DNA from: Firmicutes bacterium ASF500
GTDB lineage: Bacteria > Bacillota > Clostridia > Oscillospirales > Oscillospiraceae
NCBI GenBank assembly: GCA_000492175.2
Contig: CP097573.1
Location: 3,038,001-3,102,000 of the forward strand
Direction of reading: 5' to 3'
DNA: 64,000 bases
Shown here: one piece after another, positions 43,968-52,722 of the stretch
Position numbering within the stretch: position 1 is the first letter of the stretch
How the letters are laid out: the number at the start of each line of letters is the position of its first letter
Notes under the pieces: generated by a model
Database searches by the model: none
Told to the model about the DNA's origin: nothing
Seen by the model: the letters and a program-made list of their open reading frames with translations, nothing else
Translations under genes and position numbers: made by a program

Positions 43968-44953
43968 GTGGTTATCCCTTTTAATCAGCCAGAGGAAAAG
44001 GCCGGATTATGGGATATGCCGGAGAATATAATCAGGCCATGAACCCAAAAAGGAGGGAAAGGGTCATGGCAAAGAGTAAGCGGTATCCTCTGGGAACTTT
44101 CATGAAAGAGTTTTCCAACGAGGCAAAATGCCGGGAGTACCTGGCAAATCTGCGGTGGCCGGGCGGGTTTGTCTGCCCTAAATGCGGCTGTCACCACGCT
44201 TGCCTGCTATCCAACGGCCGGTATCAATGTGCTGAGTGCCACCACCAGAACTCAGTGACAGCGGGAACGGTGCTCCATAGGACCCATATGCCGCTGACGC
44301 AGTGGTTTTTGGCATTCTACTTTGTCAGCCAGGATAAGCGGGGCATCTCAGCCGTTGCGCTGATGTCGGTGCTGGGAACGACTTATAAAACCGCATGGTA
44401 TATGCTCATGCGTATCCGTACCGCTATGGGTCAGCGGGACAAAATCCATCAGCTCAATGGGACCATTGAATTTGACGACACCTACTTTGGCGGGCCAACT
44501 GTTGGGAAAAAACGGGGCCGGGGTACGGAAAAGGCGAAGGTTTTTGTGGCTGTGTCTTTGGATGAGAGTGGAAATCCTCTCTATACCAAGATGCGGGTCA
44601 CGCAGAATATCAAGCGGACCTCTGTCAAAAAATTTGCCCAAGCTGCGTTTGTCCAGGGCAGTACGATCCACAGTGACGGTTACGGGAGTTATATCCCGGC
44701 TCTGGAGGGCTATGCCCATGAGCACAAACCCTACGCCCCCCATTCGGGCCTGCTCCATTGGCTGCACATCGTAATCAGTAACGCCAAGGCGTTCATCCTG
44801 GGTACTTACCATGGCCTGCCTAAAAAGCACCTCCAAGCCTACCTTGACGAATATTGCTTCCGCTTTAGCCGCCGTGACTTTGGCCCCCGCCTCCTGGAGC
44901 GCCTGGTCTTAGCTATTGGTGCTTCTGCTTGGCTGAGTTAAAGGGATAACCAC
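43968..44953 (+). mobile_element. IS1595-type insertion sequence, 986 bp
   Basis: Ends are inverted repeats starting GTGGTTATCCCTTT, about 24 bp with a few differences (CTTTTAATCAGCC against CTTTAACTCAGCC). A direct repeat ATAATAATAT flanks both sides (43958-43967 and 44954-44963). The family usually makes 8-bp duplications; the AT-rich target makes the exact length uncertain. It carries one transposase gene. Confidence 0.85.
44066..44941 (+). CDS. IS1595 family transposase (ISXO2-like)
   Basis: 291 residues from ATG 44066, behind AGGAGGG. N-terminal zinc ribbon (CPKCGCHHACLLSNGRYQCAEC, about residues 38-60), then a DDE-type core: IEFDDTYFGG near 133 and STIHSDGYGSY near 195, with YCFRFSRRDFG near the end. 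The frame looks intact, so the copy may be active. Confidence 0.9.
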   Translation: MAKSKRYPLGTFMKEFSNEAKCREYLANLRWPGGFVCPKCGCHHACLLSNGRYQCAECHHQNSVTAGTVLHRTHMPLTQWFLAFYFVSQDKRGISAVALMSVLGTTYKTAWYMLMRIRTAMGQRDKIHQLNGTIEFDDTYFGGPTVGKKRGRGTEKAKVFVAVSLDESGNPLYTKMRVTQNIKRTSVKKFAQAAFVQGSTIHSDGYGSYIPALEGYAHEHKPYAPHSGLLHWLHIVISNAKAFILGTYHGLPKKHLQAYLDEYCFRFSRRDFGPRLLERLVLAIGASAWLS

Positions 44954-44983
44954 ATAATAATATTATAAAGGGGTGTGACTATA

Positions 44984-45307
44984 ATGGATGCAATTCGTGG
45001 AGTAATCGAAAATACGGTTTCGATTTCCCTGTTCAACAAAGGGCTCGCTGGTAGAATTTTCGAAGATGTCAAGCGTTATGGTGCCAAGGTGGTCATGAAA
45101 AACAATAGTGCTGAGTGTGTCCTTATGTCCCCGGAGGAATATGTGCGTCTGATGGATGAGGTAAACGATGCTCGCTTGCTGGCGGAGGCCTCTGCGCGTA
45201 TGTCTCATTTCGATCCCGCTAAGCTGCTCTCCGACCGCCAAATTGATGAGGCCCTGGGACTTTCTCCCGAGGACTATGCCGACACATCTGAGGTGGAGTT
45301 TGAATGA
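44984..45307 (+). CDS. Phd/YefM-type antitoxin
   Basis: 107 residues. The N-terminal pattern SISLFNKGLAGRIFEDVKRYGAKVVMKNNSAECVLMSPEEYVRLMDE fits the Phd/YefM DNA-binding fold; the C-terminus is acidic, as toxin-binding tails are. ATG 44984 is preferred over GTG 44975 because AAAGGGG lies just upstream. The stop overlaps the toxin start (ATGA). An IS has separated it from its probable promoter. Confidence 0.87.
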   Translation: MDAIRGVIENTVSISLFNKGLAGRIFEDVKRYGAKVVMKNNSAECVLMSPEEYVRLMDEVNDARLLAEASARMSHFDPAKLLSDRQIDEALGLSPEDYADTSEVEFE

Positions 45308-45630
45308 GTTGGGAGGTTAGATATTTACCCGAGGTCTTGGATGATTTTCGGGCCCTGGATGGAAGCCAGCGGGTTTTGGTTAAAAAGGCCATCGCGAAGA
45401 TACGAACAAACCCTCTGCCAGATACAGAAGGCGGTTACGGCAAACGGCTGGGGAATAAAGACAGTACACAGCTGGCCGGATTTCTGAAGGTCAAGCTACG
45501 CGGCGCAGGGCTCCGTGTGGTTTATCAGCTTATCCGCGAAAAGGATCGTATGGTACTGATTGTAATCGGGGCTCGTGAAGACGATGAAGTCTACCACATA
45601 GCCCATAAAAGGATTCAAGATCACGTTTGA
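45304..45630 (+). CDS. RelE/ParE family toxin
   Basis: 108 residues. WEVRYLPEVLDDFRALDGSQRVLVKKAIAKI, GKRLGNKDSTQLAGFLKVKLRGAGLRVVYQL and VIGAREDDEVYHIAHKRI follow the RelE fold. Members cleave mRNA at the ribosome; a ParE-like gyrase activity is less likely given the RelE-like RVVYQL and end. Coupled to the antitoxin by a four-base overlap. Confidence 0.88.
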   Translation: MSWEVRYLPEVLDDFRALDGSQRVLVKKAIAKIRTNPLPDTEGGYGKRLGNKDSTQLAGFLKVKLRGAGLRVVYQLIREKDRMVLIVIGAREDDEVYHIAHKRIQDHV

Positions 45631-45682
45631 AATAGGACTCATCAGAGGGATAACACATAGTGTTGTCTCTCTTTTTATTTTG

Positions 45683-45796
45683 TCATTTCTGGAGTTCCTT
45701 TAAAAGCCAGGCAGTGACAGTCTGGTAAACTATCTTGTCATCATCCTTGAAAGACGGTGTGCGGGATTCGTTTAAGACTAAAACAGAGTCTTTCAT
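45683..45796 (-). CDS. Small ORF of 37 residues
   Basis: ATG 45796 has an excellent site, GGAGGCGATTTTATG. The peptide (MKDSVLVLNESRTPSFKDDDK...) ends in WLLKELQK. No family recognised. It faces the toxin gene. Confidence 0.45.
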   Translation of the reverse strand: MKDSVLVLNESRTPSFKDDDKIVYQTVTAWLLKELQK

Positions 45797-45893
45797 AAAA
45801 TCGCCTCCAGGAAACTGTATGAAGCAGGGACCGCAAAATATGAAAAGCAAATACCTCCCGGCCTCATAGAATGGGGAAAGGAGGTATTTGCCT

Positions 45894-46786
45894 ATGGAAT
45901 GCAAAAATTGTACATATAACATGGCCAATTTCAAAATGCCGACCTCCTGCTTTCCGCCTCAGCACCAGAACCGTCAGCCTGGGCTAGAGTATGTGATGGA
46001 GCTCAGGCCGGTGTCGGAGTGCGCACCTGTCTGCCGGAAGCTGGAGGGCCGCACCGCGCTGATCACCGGCGGGGACAGCGGCATCGGCCGGGCGGTGGCC
46101 TACGCTTTCGCCAAGGAGGAGGCGAACGTGGCTATTGCCTACTACGACGAGGAGACCGACGCTGCGGAGACGGAGGCGCGGGTCAGGGAGCTGGGCGTCC
46201 AGTGTCTGCTGCTCCGCGGGGGCCTGAAGGACCCCAGCGCGGCGAAACGCTGCGTGGCACAGACCGTCCAGCGGTTCGGTGGGCTGGACATCCTGGTCAA
46301 CAACCACGCCGTGCAGTACATCGAGCGGAGCATTCTCGACTCACGCCGGGCCAGCTCTCCTGCGTCTTTCAGACCAACGTATTTTCCTATTTCTACCTGA
46401 TCCAGGCAGCCCGCTCCCACATGGATCGGGGCGGGAGCATCATCAACACCACCTCGGTCACGGCTTACGAGGGGAACAAGGACCTGATCGACTACAGCGC
46501 CACGAAAGGGGCCATCGCAGCCCTGACCCGGTCCCTCTCCCTGGCCGAACAGGGCATCCGGGTCAATGCGGTGACGCCAGGGCCCATCTGAACGCCTCTG
46601 ATCACCGCGTCCTACTCTGCCTAGGAGGTGCGGACCTTCAGCTCCGGCACTTCCAAGGTGCCCATGCTCCGAGCGGGACAGCCCTGCGAGGTGGCGCCCT
46701 GTTACGTGTTCCTGGCCTCCGATGACGCCAGCTACATGACCAGGCAGGTCTTACACCCCAATGGAGGGACCATCGTCGGTTCGTAG
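45894..46786 (+). pseudogene. Decayed short-chain dehydrogenase (GSP39/YhxC-like)
   Basis: ATG 45894 (MECKNCTYNMANF) behind GGAGG starts a frame with FPPQHQNRQPGLEYVME and ALITGGDSGIGRAVAYAFA, as in glucose/ribitol-type SDRs. Near 46337-46342 one base is missing (GACTCACG where GACCTCACG is expected) and the protein continues in another frame (LTPGQLSCVFQTNVFSYFYL...IDYSATKGAIAALTRSL). Two further in-frame stops follow: TGA at 46589 (probably a former Trp codon in GPIWTPL) and TAG at 46622. The C-terminal ASDDASYMTRQVLHPNGGTIVGS ends at 46786. Confidence 0.85.
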
Positions 46787-48100
46787 CGGCCGAAGCAGCT
46801 CCTCCCGCTCATTGGGGACCTCTCCATTCAGTACCTGTTCCAGCAGTCCATTCAGTACCCGCCCTACCTCCGGACCTGGGGCAATGCCGGCGGCTATCAC
46901 ATCCCGACCACTGACAGCCAAATCCTTCAGGGAGAAGCACTGCCCCTGAGCGATAATCTCCTCCGCCTTCGCTTTCATCTCTTCCAGTTGGGTCAGCCGG
47001 TCTTTGACCAGCTCATAGCTCTGTCCCATACCGTCCGTCCGCTTGACCTCCAGGAGCTGGAAAAAGGTCTCCGGGCCTAATCGCCCCAGCCATTTGCGGA
47101 TGGAGCGGTCCCGGCAGGGAATCTGCACATCGTGGTGTTCCACCAGGGTGACCACCCGCTCCCGGGTTCTGTTGTCGAATTTCAGCGTCCGAAGCATCTG
47201 GTCGGCCAGCTTGGCGCTGACGGCGGGGTGGCCGTAAAAGTGGTCAACACCCTTTTCGTCGGTGGATTTGCAGACGGGCTTACCGATGTCATGAAGAAGC
47301 ATGGTCAGCCGCAGGATCAGGTTTGGCGGGGCCGCCTCCACCGCATGGATGGTGTGCTCCCAGCCGCCCCAGCAGTGCCAAGGATTGTTTTGCTCCAAAG
47401 CGACCAGCGGCCTCAGCTCTGGCCAGAATTCACACAGCACATCGGGGTACTGCCGCAGAATATCTCCCGCTCGTTCTCCCACAAGCAGTTTGGACAGCTC
47501 CACATTGATCCGCTCCGCCGACACATGCTCCAGCATGTGTCGGTTTTCATGGATGGCCCGGGCGCTCTTCTCCTCAATTTCATAGCCAAACACCGCCCCA
47601 AACCGCAGCGCCCTCATCACCCGCAGCCCGTCCTCCTGAAACCGCCGGGCGGGCTCCCCCACACAGCGTATCACGCCGTCCTTGATATCGTCAGCACCGC
47701 CGAAGGGGTCCCGTAGGTTTCCCTCCAGCTCCATGGCGATGGCGTTCATGGTAAAATCCCGCCGGGCCAGATCGGCCTCCAGGCTGGAGACAAACTCTAC
47801 ATAGTCCGGACGGCGGCTGTCGGAGTAGGGACCCTCGGTGCGGTAGGTGGTAATCTCGTAGGGCTCGCCCCCCTCCAGCACGGTGACGGTGCCATGCTTC
47901 AGCCCGGTTTCGATAATCCGGTGGCCGGCGAAGCAGGCCTCCGTCTCCTCCGGACGGGCGGAGGTGCAGATATCCCAGTCGTGGGGCTCCACACCCCGGA
48001 GAAGATCCCGCACACAGCCGCCCACCAAATAGGCCTCATAGCCTGCATCAGTAATAGCCTGGAGGATATGCTTTGCCCCAGAGGGAATCTCAAATTTCAT
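46751..48100 (-). CDS. CCA-adding-type tRNA nucleotidyltransferase with HD domain
   Basis: 449 residues from ATG 48100; the frame runs to 48142. The head domain shows AYLVGGCVRDLLRGVEPHDWDICTSA (residues 20-45), RRDFTMNAIAM near 110 and RFQEDGLRVMRALRF near 155. An HD module follows (LLHDIGKP near 265; VEHHDV near 325). CCA addition to tRNA 3' ends is the usual role; poly(A) addition is possible. It overlaps the nucleotidyltransferase gene by 11 nt. It lies within an integrated element, so it may duplicate a host enzyme. Confidence 0.85.
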   Translation of the reverse strand: MKFEIPSGAKHILQAITDAGYEAYLVGGCVRDLLRGVEPHDWDICTSARPEETEACFAGHRIIETGLKHGTVTVLEGGEPYEITTYRTEGPYSDSRRPDYVEFVSSLEADLARRDFTMNAIAMELEGNLRDPFGGADDIKDGVIRCVGEPARRFQEDGLRVMRALRFGAVFGYEIEEKSARAIHENRHMLEHVSAERINVELSKLLVGERAGDILRQYPDVLCEFWPELRPLVALEQNNPWHCWGGWEHTIHAVEAAPPNLILRLTMLLHDIGKPVCKSTDEKGVDHFYGHPAVSAKLADQMLRTLKFDNRTRERVVTLVEHHDVQIPCRDRSIRKWLGRLGPETFFQLLEVKRTDGMGQSYELVKDRLTQLEEMKAKAEEIIAQGQCFSLKDLAVSGRDVIAAGIAPGPEVGRVLNGLLEQVLNGEVPNEREELLRPLRTDDGPSIGV

Positions 48101-49106
48101 CCCGCACCACCCTTTCGTTGACCTCCATTTGGAACACCTCAATCCGAGTCAGGTCGGGCACCTCCGGGAGGGAGGTATGTTCTTTGGCGTAATCCAGCCG
48201 CTGTTCCAGGTCGTTGAGCAAATCGTAAAAGGCGGAGTTAAAAGTGTGGTCCGCCTTCTGGTAGCGGCCGCTACGGATATCCATGAGCAGGTCGTGGTCC
48301 ACCGCCCGGTAGGTGACGATCTCCTCTTTCTCCAGGATATCCAGGCACATGAGATAGAGTCGCACCAGATGCATGGCGTGCTTGTTCAGGTGGGCGTCGT
48401 CCTTCTTTTTGTTCCGGTGGTGAATCTTGTCGTAGTTTCGGGTGACCTCCACCAGCTCGCTGACCATGCCGGTGAGGGTGCGCAGGGGGACCTGTTCCAT
48501 GCGGATATCCGCCACCACCTGGGGCCCGCCGTCCACCTGGGCAACGGACAGCCTGATCTGCTCCGGGGTGAAGCTGCGGTAACGTTCCGGGAAGGTGAAG
48601 ATGGTGTGCTCGCAGGAGCCCATGATGTGCCGCTCCTTGACTTCGGCGGGGTAGGCGTCGTGGGCCAGGGCGTTCTCCAGCCGGCGGAACTGCTGGTTGG
48701 CGTAGCCGCTAAAAGAGATCGCCGCCCGGCGGGAGAGGAACATCTTGCGCTGGTCGATAAGCTGTTTCCCGATGGGGGACAGCATCAGATAGTGTTCCGG
48801 CTTACAGCCCAGCAGCTCGATGGTGTTGGGGTTGCAGCTGATCAGCAAGGTCAGCAGCTTGTTAAACGCATACACCGTGGTATCCGTCTCTGTGTCCACC
48901 ACCTGCTCAAAGTTACCCATACCCAGCAGGTCTGCTTTGCTGTTCAGCGCACAGCCCCGGATGTCGATATCCGAGTTTTCCACGTTGGTACCGTAGGCGT
49001 AGCTTCCCCCATAGGTGAGGAAAATAATGTGTTTGCCGAGATGTGGGGCAGTCTTTAAAAAATTATACTCTGGCCGTTCAAGTAGATTCAATGTATTTTC
49101 CTCCAT
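48090..49106 (-). CDS. Predicted nucleotidyltransferase (COG3541/YcgL-like)
   Basis: 338 residues. FLTYGGSYAYGTNVENSDIDIRG (about 29-51) is the GSxxxG...DxD nucleotidyltransferase core; a helical domain with HHRNKKKDDAHLNKHAMHLVRLYLM near 230 follows. The family is poorly studied and often phage- or element-borne. Adjacent to a CCA-type enzyme with overlapping frames, so an RNA end-modification or repair pair is an inference worth testing. Confidence 0.75.
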   Translation of the reverse strand: MEENTLNLLERPEYNFLKTAPHLGKHIIFLTYGGSYAYGTNVENSDIDIRGCALNSKADLLGMGNFEQVVDTETDTTVYAFNKLLTLLISCNPNTIELLGCKPEHYLMLSPIGKQLIDQRKMFLSRRAAISFSGYANQQFRRLENALAHDAYPAEVKERHIMGSCEHTIFTFPERYRSFTPEQIRLSVAQVDGGPQVVADIRMEQVPLRTLTGMVSELVEVTRNYDKIHHRNKKKDDAHLNKHAMHLVRLYLMCLDILEKEEIVTYRAVDHDLLMDIRSGRYQKADHTFNSAFYDLLNDLEQRLDYAKEHTSLPEVPDLTRIEVFQMEVNERVVRDEI

Positions 49107-49109
49107 GAT

Positions 49110-49361
49110 TTAAAGATGCTCCAATATATCCTCCAAAATTTCTTGCAGTCTTTTTTCTCCTTTAAAAGAGCATTTGACGACCAGACCGTTACTGCGGAAG
49201 AAATACGGATTTCCGTTCATTTGCTGAAGCACGCTGGCTAATCGTTGTTCTACAGGCAGTGAGCTATCAATATGGACATCCTTAATATCCACCAATGTTG
49301 ATGGATCAATGTCTCGCACATCTATTTCCCGCATTTTCTTTAAGTGTTCTTCCAAAGTCAT
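49110..49361 (-). CDS. DUF6870-like small protein
   Basis: 83 residues. The pattern IDVRDIDPSTLVDIKDVHIDSSLPVEQRLASVL and NPYFFRSNGLVVKCSF resembles DUF6870 proteins common in clostridial elements. Function unknown. Its stop lies three bases before the next start; AT-rich compared with the chromosome. Confidence 0.65.
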   Translation of the reverse strand: MTLEEHLKKMREIDVRDIDPSTLVDIKDVHIDSSLPVEQRLASVLQQMNGNPYFFRSNGLVVKCSFKGEKRLQEILEDILEHL

Positions 49362-49453
49362 TCTGCATTTCTCCTATCGAATAAAGATGAGGCAATTATA
49401 GCAGAACTACACTTTCACCACAACAATCCCAGGATACTTTTGTCAAATCAATT

Positions 49454-49843
49454 CTATCCAGCATCTGATTCTATTATTGAAAACAGTTCCTCCTGCAGGA
49501 CAAGGCAGTACTCCTCCAGAAGTCTGTCATCAATTGCATGTTGGATGATACCGTAGGGTGGAAAATGATAATTGCATTCAGACACAATGTAGATGTAAGC
49601 CATTGTGGAAAGATAGTCGCCCTTTTTAAATCCATCAAGAATGACATGTAAATACGGGCCGCTTTCCCGCTCGGCCTGGTCTAAAAGGAGATCCATGCTC
49701 CGTTTTGCATTACGGACTACCTTTGCGTGATCCCATGTTCCTTTTTCGACATCAATACCGGCAGCAAGTAGGGAGTCCAACAAATCCTCACGTCGTTCTT
49801 CCAGCATCGCTTTTAAGCCTAATTCTAAAATGCTTACTTTCAC
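49454..49843 (-). CDS. Hypothetical protein
   Basis: 129 residues, mostly helical, no motif recognised. MKVSILELGLKAMLEERREDLLDSLLAAGI opens it; EYCLVLQEELFSIIE ends it. AT-rich, like the neighbouring DUF6870-like gene, and both were probably acquired together with the element. A loose hairpin (49889-49922) lies upstream. Its role is unknown. Confidence 0.6.
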   Translation of the reverse strand: MKVSILELGLKAMLEERREDLLDSLLAAGIDVEKGTWDHAKVVRNAKRSMDLLLDQAERESGPYLHVILDGFKKGDYLSTMAYIYIVSECNYHFPPYGIIQHAIDDRLLEEYCLVLQEELFSIIESDAG

Positions 49844-49888
49844 AAAAAATCGCCTGCTTTCTATTTATTTTGCGTTTTTTATAGAAAC

Positions 49889-49922
49889 ACGTCACCTATC
49901 TCTTCTTGGAGATAAATGACGT
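49889..49922. repeat. Inverted repeat near the right end of the element
   Basis: ACGTCA-cc-TATCTC...GAGATA-aa-TGACGT, followed by TATTTTTAC on the plus strand. Could be a terminator or part of the element end. Otherwise the AT-rich stretch 49844-50113 has no gene I can support. Confidence 0.4.
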
Positions 49923-50113
49923 ATTTTTACAAAATATAAAGGAAATCCAAAAGAAAAATGACAACTGTGCCGCTAAAGTCCTCGTCAGAGTATATGTTAT
50001 CATTAGGTCAAAAGCCAGGCTGTACCAAAGCTCTGCTTCCCATATTTGATTGTAAAATTGAGCAGCTACGCCTTATTTTCAAATAGCTTGTCCCCTAAAA
50101 GTGTCCTTATGTC

Positions 50114-50926
50114 ACAACGCCCCACGTCGTGGAGCCCAAATATCCCGGGGCGGTGGAGCGGTATGTGAACATGGGGGAGTGCTATGACAGGGGAGCGCTG
50201 TGGCCGTTGCGGCGGGAGATCATGGACTGCATGGCGGGGTACAAGGGCTGCTATCAGCGGGCCTACCGCTGTTTAGGGGCGGCGGCGGAGATCACGGAAG
50301 ACCAGCGGGCGGCTCTGCTCACTGACGGGCTGGCCCAGAAGCTGGCCAAGCGGGCCCGGGGCATTCTCACCCGAGAGATCCCCCGGCGGAAGGGGGAGGC
50401 CCCCGGTCAGGTCAAGCAGCGCTTTCTGGGGGCGGTGACCCACCGGGGGCCGCTGTGTCTGTACGGAACCGCCCTGGCTCAGTGCGGGAGGGTCTACGAG
50501 CTCACCGACAGCTGCGGCCTGGCCCACGAGCTGCTGGTCCATCTGCTGGCCGGCGCGACGGCCAACGGCTATGACGTGGTGGCCTGTCCCGACCCCATGG
50601 CCCCTGACCGGCTGGCCCATCTGCTCATCCCCCAGCTGGGGCTGGCCTTTCTCAGCTCCGGCGGCGGATTTTCCCCAAAGCCATACCGCCGTATCCGCCT
50701 GGACGGAGCCGCCGAGACCGACGTCCTCCGCCGCAGCCGGCCCCGGCTCCGGTTCGCCAGGAAGGTCTCCGCCGCCCTGGTGGATGAGGCGGTGGACTCC
50801 CTGGCCCAGGCCAAGGCCATGCACGACGTTCTGGAGGGCATTTACAACCCCCACGTCAGCTTCGACCGGGTGGAGGAGATGGCCTGCGGCATCTGGGAGG
50901 AGCTGCAAACCTTTTCCCGGGAATAA
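50114..50926 (+). pseudogene. P-loop ATPase (PRK06851-like), 3' part
   Basis: The frame continues the protein broken at 42.07 kb: TPHVVEPKYPGAVERYVNMGECYDRGALWPLRREIMDCM. There is no ribosome binding site at the nominal GTG 50129. The second half has a duplicated ATPase-like core with a degenerate P-loop (ELTDSCGLAHELLVHLL), as seen in relatives where the second half is a degraded copy. Coding quality is high with no stops, which suggests recent interruption or regular excision of the element. Confidence 0.85.
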
Positions 50927-50971
50927 AGCGTCGCGGAGGAGATCGGTTTCGTCTCCCCCGCGATTTTTCTG

Positions 50972-52327
50972 TTATTTCTCTGTGTTGATGAACATGCCCT
51001 GTTCCTGGGCCCAGCCCACCTCAAAGCCCAGGGCCGCGCCCAGGTCCCGGAGCTTGAAGTAGTTGCTGCCGTCGATCTTATAGACCTCGGCCTCCACCCG
51101 CTGGCCGTTGACGTAGATGGCGTCGTTGCTGGCCTGCGCCGTCTGGCTGGAGGAGGCCGCGCCGGCCAGCTCGGTGCCAGTCAGCTCATAGGGCTGGCCG
51201 GGGACAGCGGTGACCGACTGCTTCTCCGCGTCATAACCTACGTTGAACTGCTTGCCGGTGCCGTTGAGCACGGCGGCAAGGTCGCGGATTTTGAAATAAT
51301 TGCTGTCGCCGATCTTGTAAACCGTGGGATTCTGCTCCACGCCGTTTACCGTCAGCTTGTCGTTGGTGGGGTCGGCCTGGACGGTCACGGCGGCTTTCCC
51401 TAATTTCAGCAGGGCGCACGCTCCTTCGCTGCCCTCAGCCCAGACAAGCCCGTCAGACGAGACCGCGCCAAACTGGTAGTAGTGACCATAGGGAACAACC
51501 TCATTCCCTTTTATGTCAAGCAATGCACATATCGATGTGCCGTCAGAAAAGTCACTGGCACGCATATAACCATCACGAACCCGCTTCACCAGATCATAAT
51601 GTGTGTTCAGGGTCACTTCTTTTCCCTTAAAATTTGCCACCTTCCGGTCGCCGACACCGTTGACCCAAATTGACACAAGCCCGTCGCCATCGCTGGACAG
51701 TATCTCCAAAATCCTATAATTTCCGTCCGCAAATGAGAGGATTACATTTCCATCCACATCGACCACCTGATGGCGCTCCAGTTCATCGCTCCAATCCACA
51801 AGACAGCCGTTTTTATCAGCATAATACTGTCGCTTTGTAATTTCACTAGCTGTGCCGTTGGCGATATCTACAAGATAATAGCTCTCCTCATTCTCTCCGT
51901 CTTCTACATACGTATAAATCCGACCTTTGACAAGGCCTTTGTCCTCTGTGAATCTCATTTCTGTATACCTATAGTCAACAACCTGATTGCCTTGCTTGTC
52001 AAACACGCCCTTAAGCCCATCCTCATTCCCAGCGACAAAATACTCAGGACCGACTTTGCTCACATCCGCATACTCCCCAGGAATCTGTTCAATTCCATTT
52101 CCAGTAAAGCGGATCAGATGGTAAACATCATCCGCCACGGAACGAACTGCCGCAGTGTCTCCATAGGCAATTAAACTTGAATCATCGCCACAGACGATTG
52201 GTTCCAGAATTTGTGCCTCAAACAGCACCTGATAGGCCCCCTCCGCGGCGGCGGTCAGCACTGACGCGGGAAGCAGGGACAGGGCCATTAACAGGGACAG
52301 GGCCAAGGACAACGTTTTCTTTTTCAT
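50972..52327 (-). CDS. Exported WG-repeat protein with stalk domains
   Basis: 451 residues from ATG 52327 (GAGGAGAAAGCAGC before it). Signal peptide of about 29 residues (ending TAAAEG). Residues about 35-315 are WG-type beta repeats (GLKGVFDKQGNQVVDYRYTEM; CALLDIKGNEVVPYGHYYQFG). Two stalk repeats follow (VYKIGDSNYFKIRDLAAVLNG; VYKIDGSNYFKLRDLGAALG), nearly identical in pattern to the GH26 protein. The middle coding region (51.5-52.2 kb) is more AT-rich than both ends, so the protein looks like a mosaic. Likely a surface protein; function unknown. Confidence 0.8.
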   Translation of the reverse strand: MKKKTLSLALSLLMALSLLPASVLTAAAEGAYQVLFEAQILEPIVCGDDSSLIAYGDTAAVRSVADDVYHLIRFTGNGIEQIPGEYADVSKVGPEYFVAGNEDGLKGVFDKQGNQVVDYRYTEMRFTEDKGLVKGRIYTYVEDGENEESYYLVDIANGTASEITKRQYYADKNGCLVDWSDELERHQVVDVDGNVILSFADGNYRILEILSSDGDGLVSIWVNGVGDRKVANFKGKEVTLNTHYDLVKRVRDGYMRASDFSDGTSICALLDIKGNEVVPYGHYYQFGAVSSDGLVWAEGSEGACALLKLGKAAVTVQADPTNDKLTVNGVEQNPTVYKIGDSNYFKIRDLAAVLNGTGKQFNVGYDAEKQSVTAVPGQPYELTGTELAGAASSSQTAQASNDAIYVNGQRVEAEVYKIDGSNYFKLRDLGAALGFEVGWAQEQGMFINTEK

Positions 52328-52411
52328 GCTGCTTTCTCCTCTCAAAATTTTTTCTCCCAACAGAAAGCCCGTTTGGGCGGGGACTGTTCCCCGCCCTGGG
52401 GCCTTCTGTTG

Positions 52412-52637
52412 GAAACACAAAGGCGGTATCGAGCTTAAAATCTCAACACCGCCTTGATATCAATCAATGCTTCGCACGGCCCATTACTCCGCATATTCCC
52501 GCTTGCCAAAAGAGCGCGGAACGGATATAATAAGCCTGTGGTGCAGTCTTGCAACTGCTGTGCTGAGTGGTCCTTTCACTCGTACAGGGCCGTAGGGCGC
52601 TGTCAACACCCTGCGGCCTGCCGCATTTATGTTTCCA
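52412..52637 (-). ncRNA. Candidate structured RNA or leader
   Basis: A minus-strand promoter is followed by several paired elements: a strong hairpin with CAGGGCCGTAGGG arms, GAGTG-N7-CACTC, GCAGT-N6-ACTGC, and CCTGT/ACAGG closing the last two. It ends in a stem AAGGCGGT...ACCGCCTT with TTTGTGTTT, a terminator. The WG-repeat gene starts 85 nt further on, so this could be an independent RNA or a leader with attenuation. I cannot assign a known class. Confidence 0.5.
52503..52531 (+). promoter_or_regulatory. Opposing plus-strand promoter within the RNA region
   Basis: TTGCCA (52503-52508), 17-bp spacer, TATAAT (52526-52531). It could make an antisense transcript of the structured region. Confidence 0.4.
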
Positions 52638-52643
52638 AAAACT

Positions 52644-52672
52644 ATTTTAGCGTATCACACACAGAAATGCAA
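52644..52672 (-). promoter_or_regulatory. Promoter of the candidate RNA
   Basis: On the minus strand TTGCAT (52672-52667), 17-bp spacer, TAAAAT (52649-52644). Confidence 0.55.
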
Positions 52673-52722
52673 GCATAATTTTGGCAAAACAAGCGGCGCG
52701 TGGGCCTCACGCGCCGTTTGTT

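Larger units (their letters stand above)
42053..50132. mobile_element. Integrated serine-recombinase element in an ATPase gene
   Basis: Two imperfect 19-bp copies bound it: ACAGCGCCCCATGTGGTGG (42053-42071) and ACAACGCCCCACGTCGTGG (50114-50132), three mismatches. One unit is 8,061 bp. The recombinase sits just inside the left end, as in many integrative elements. Contents: serine recombinase, IS1595-type IS, Phd/RelE pair, SDR pseudogene, CCA-adding-type enzyme, nucleotidyltransferase, DUF6870-like protein and a small hypothetical. No conjugation or replication genes are present, so it is mobilisable at most, or a remnant. Confidence 0.82.

Noticed and set aside
45683..45934. 83-residue minus-strand ORF
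   Set aside because: The upstream half overlaps the SDR pseudogene start region without a ribosome binding site; only the 37-residue version from 45796 has a good site.
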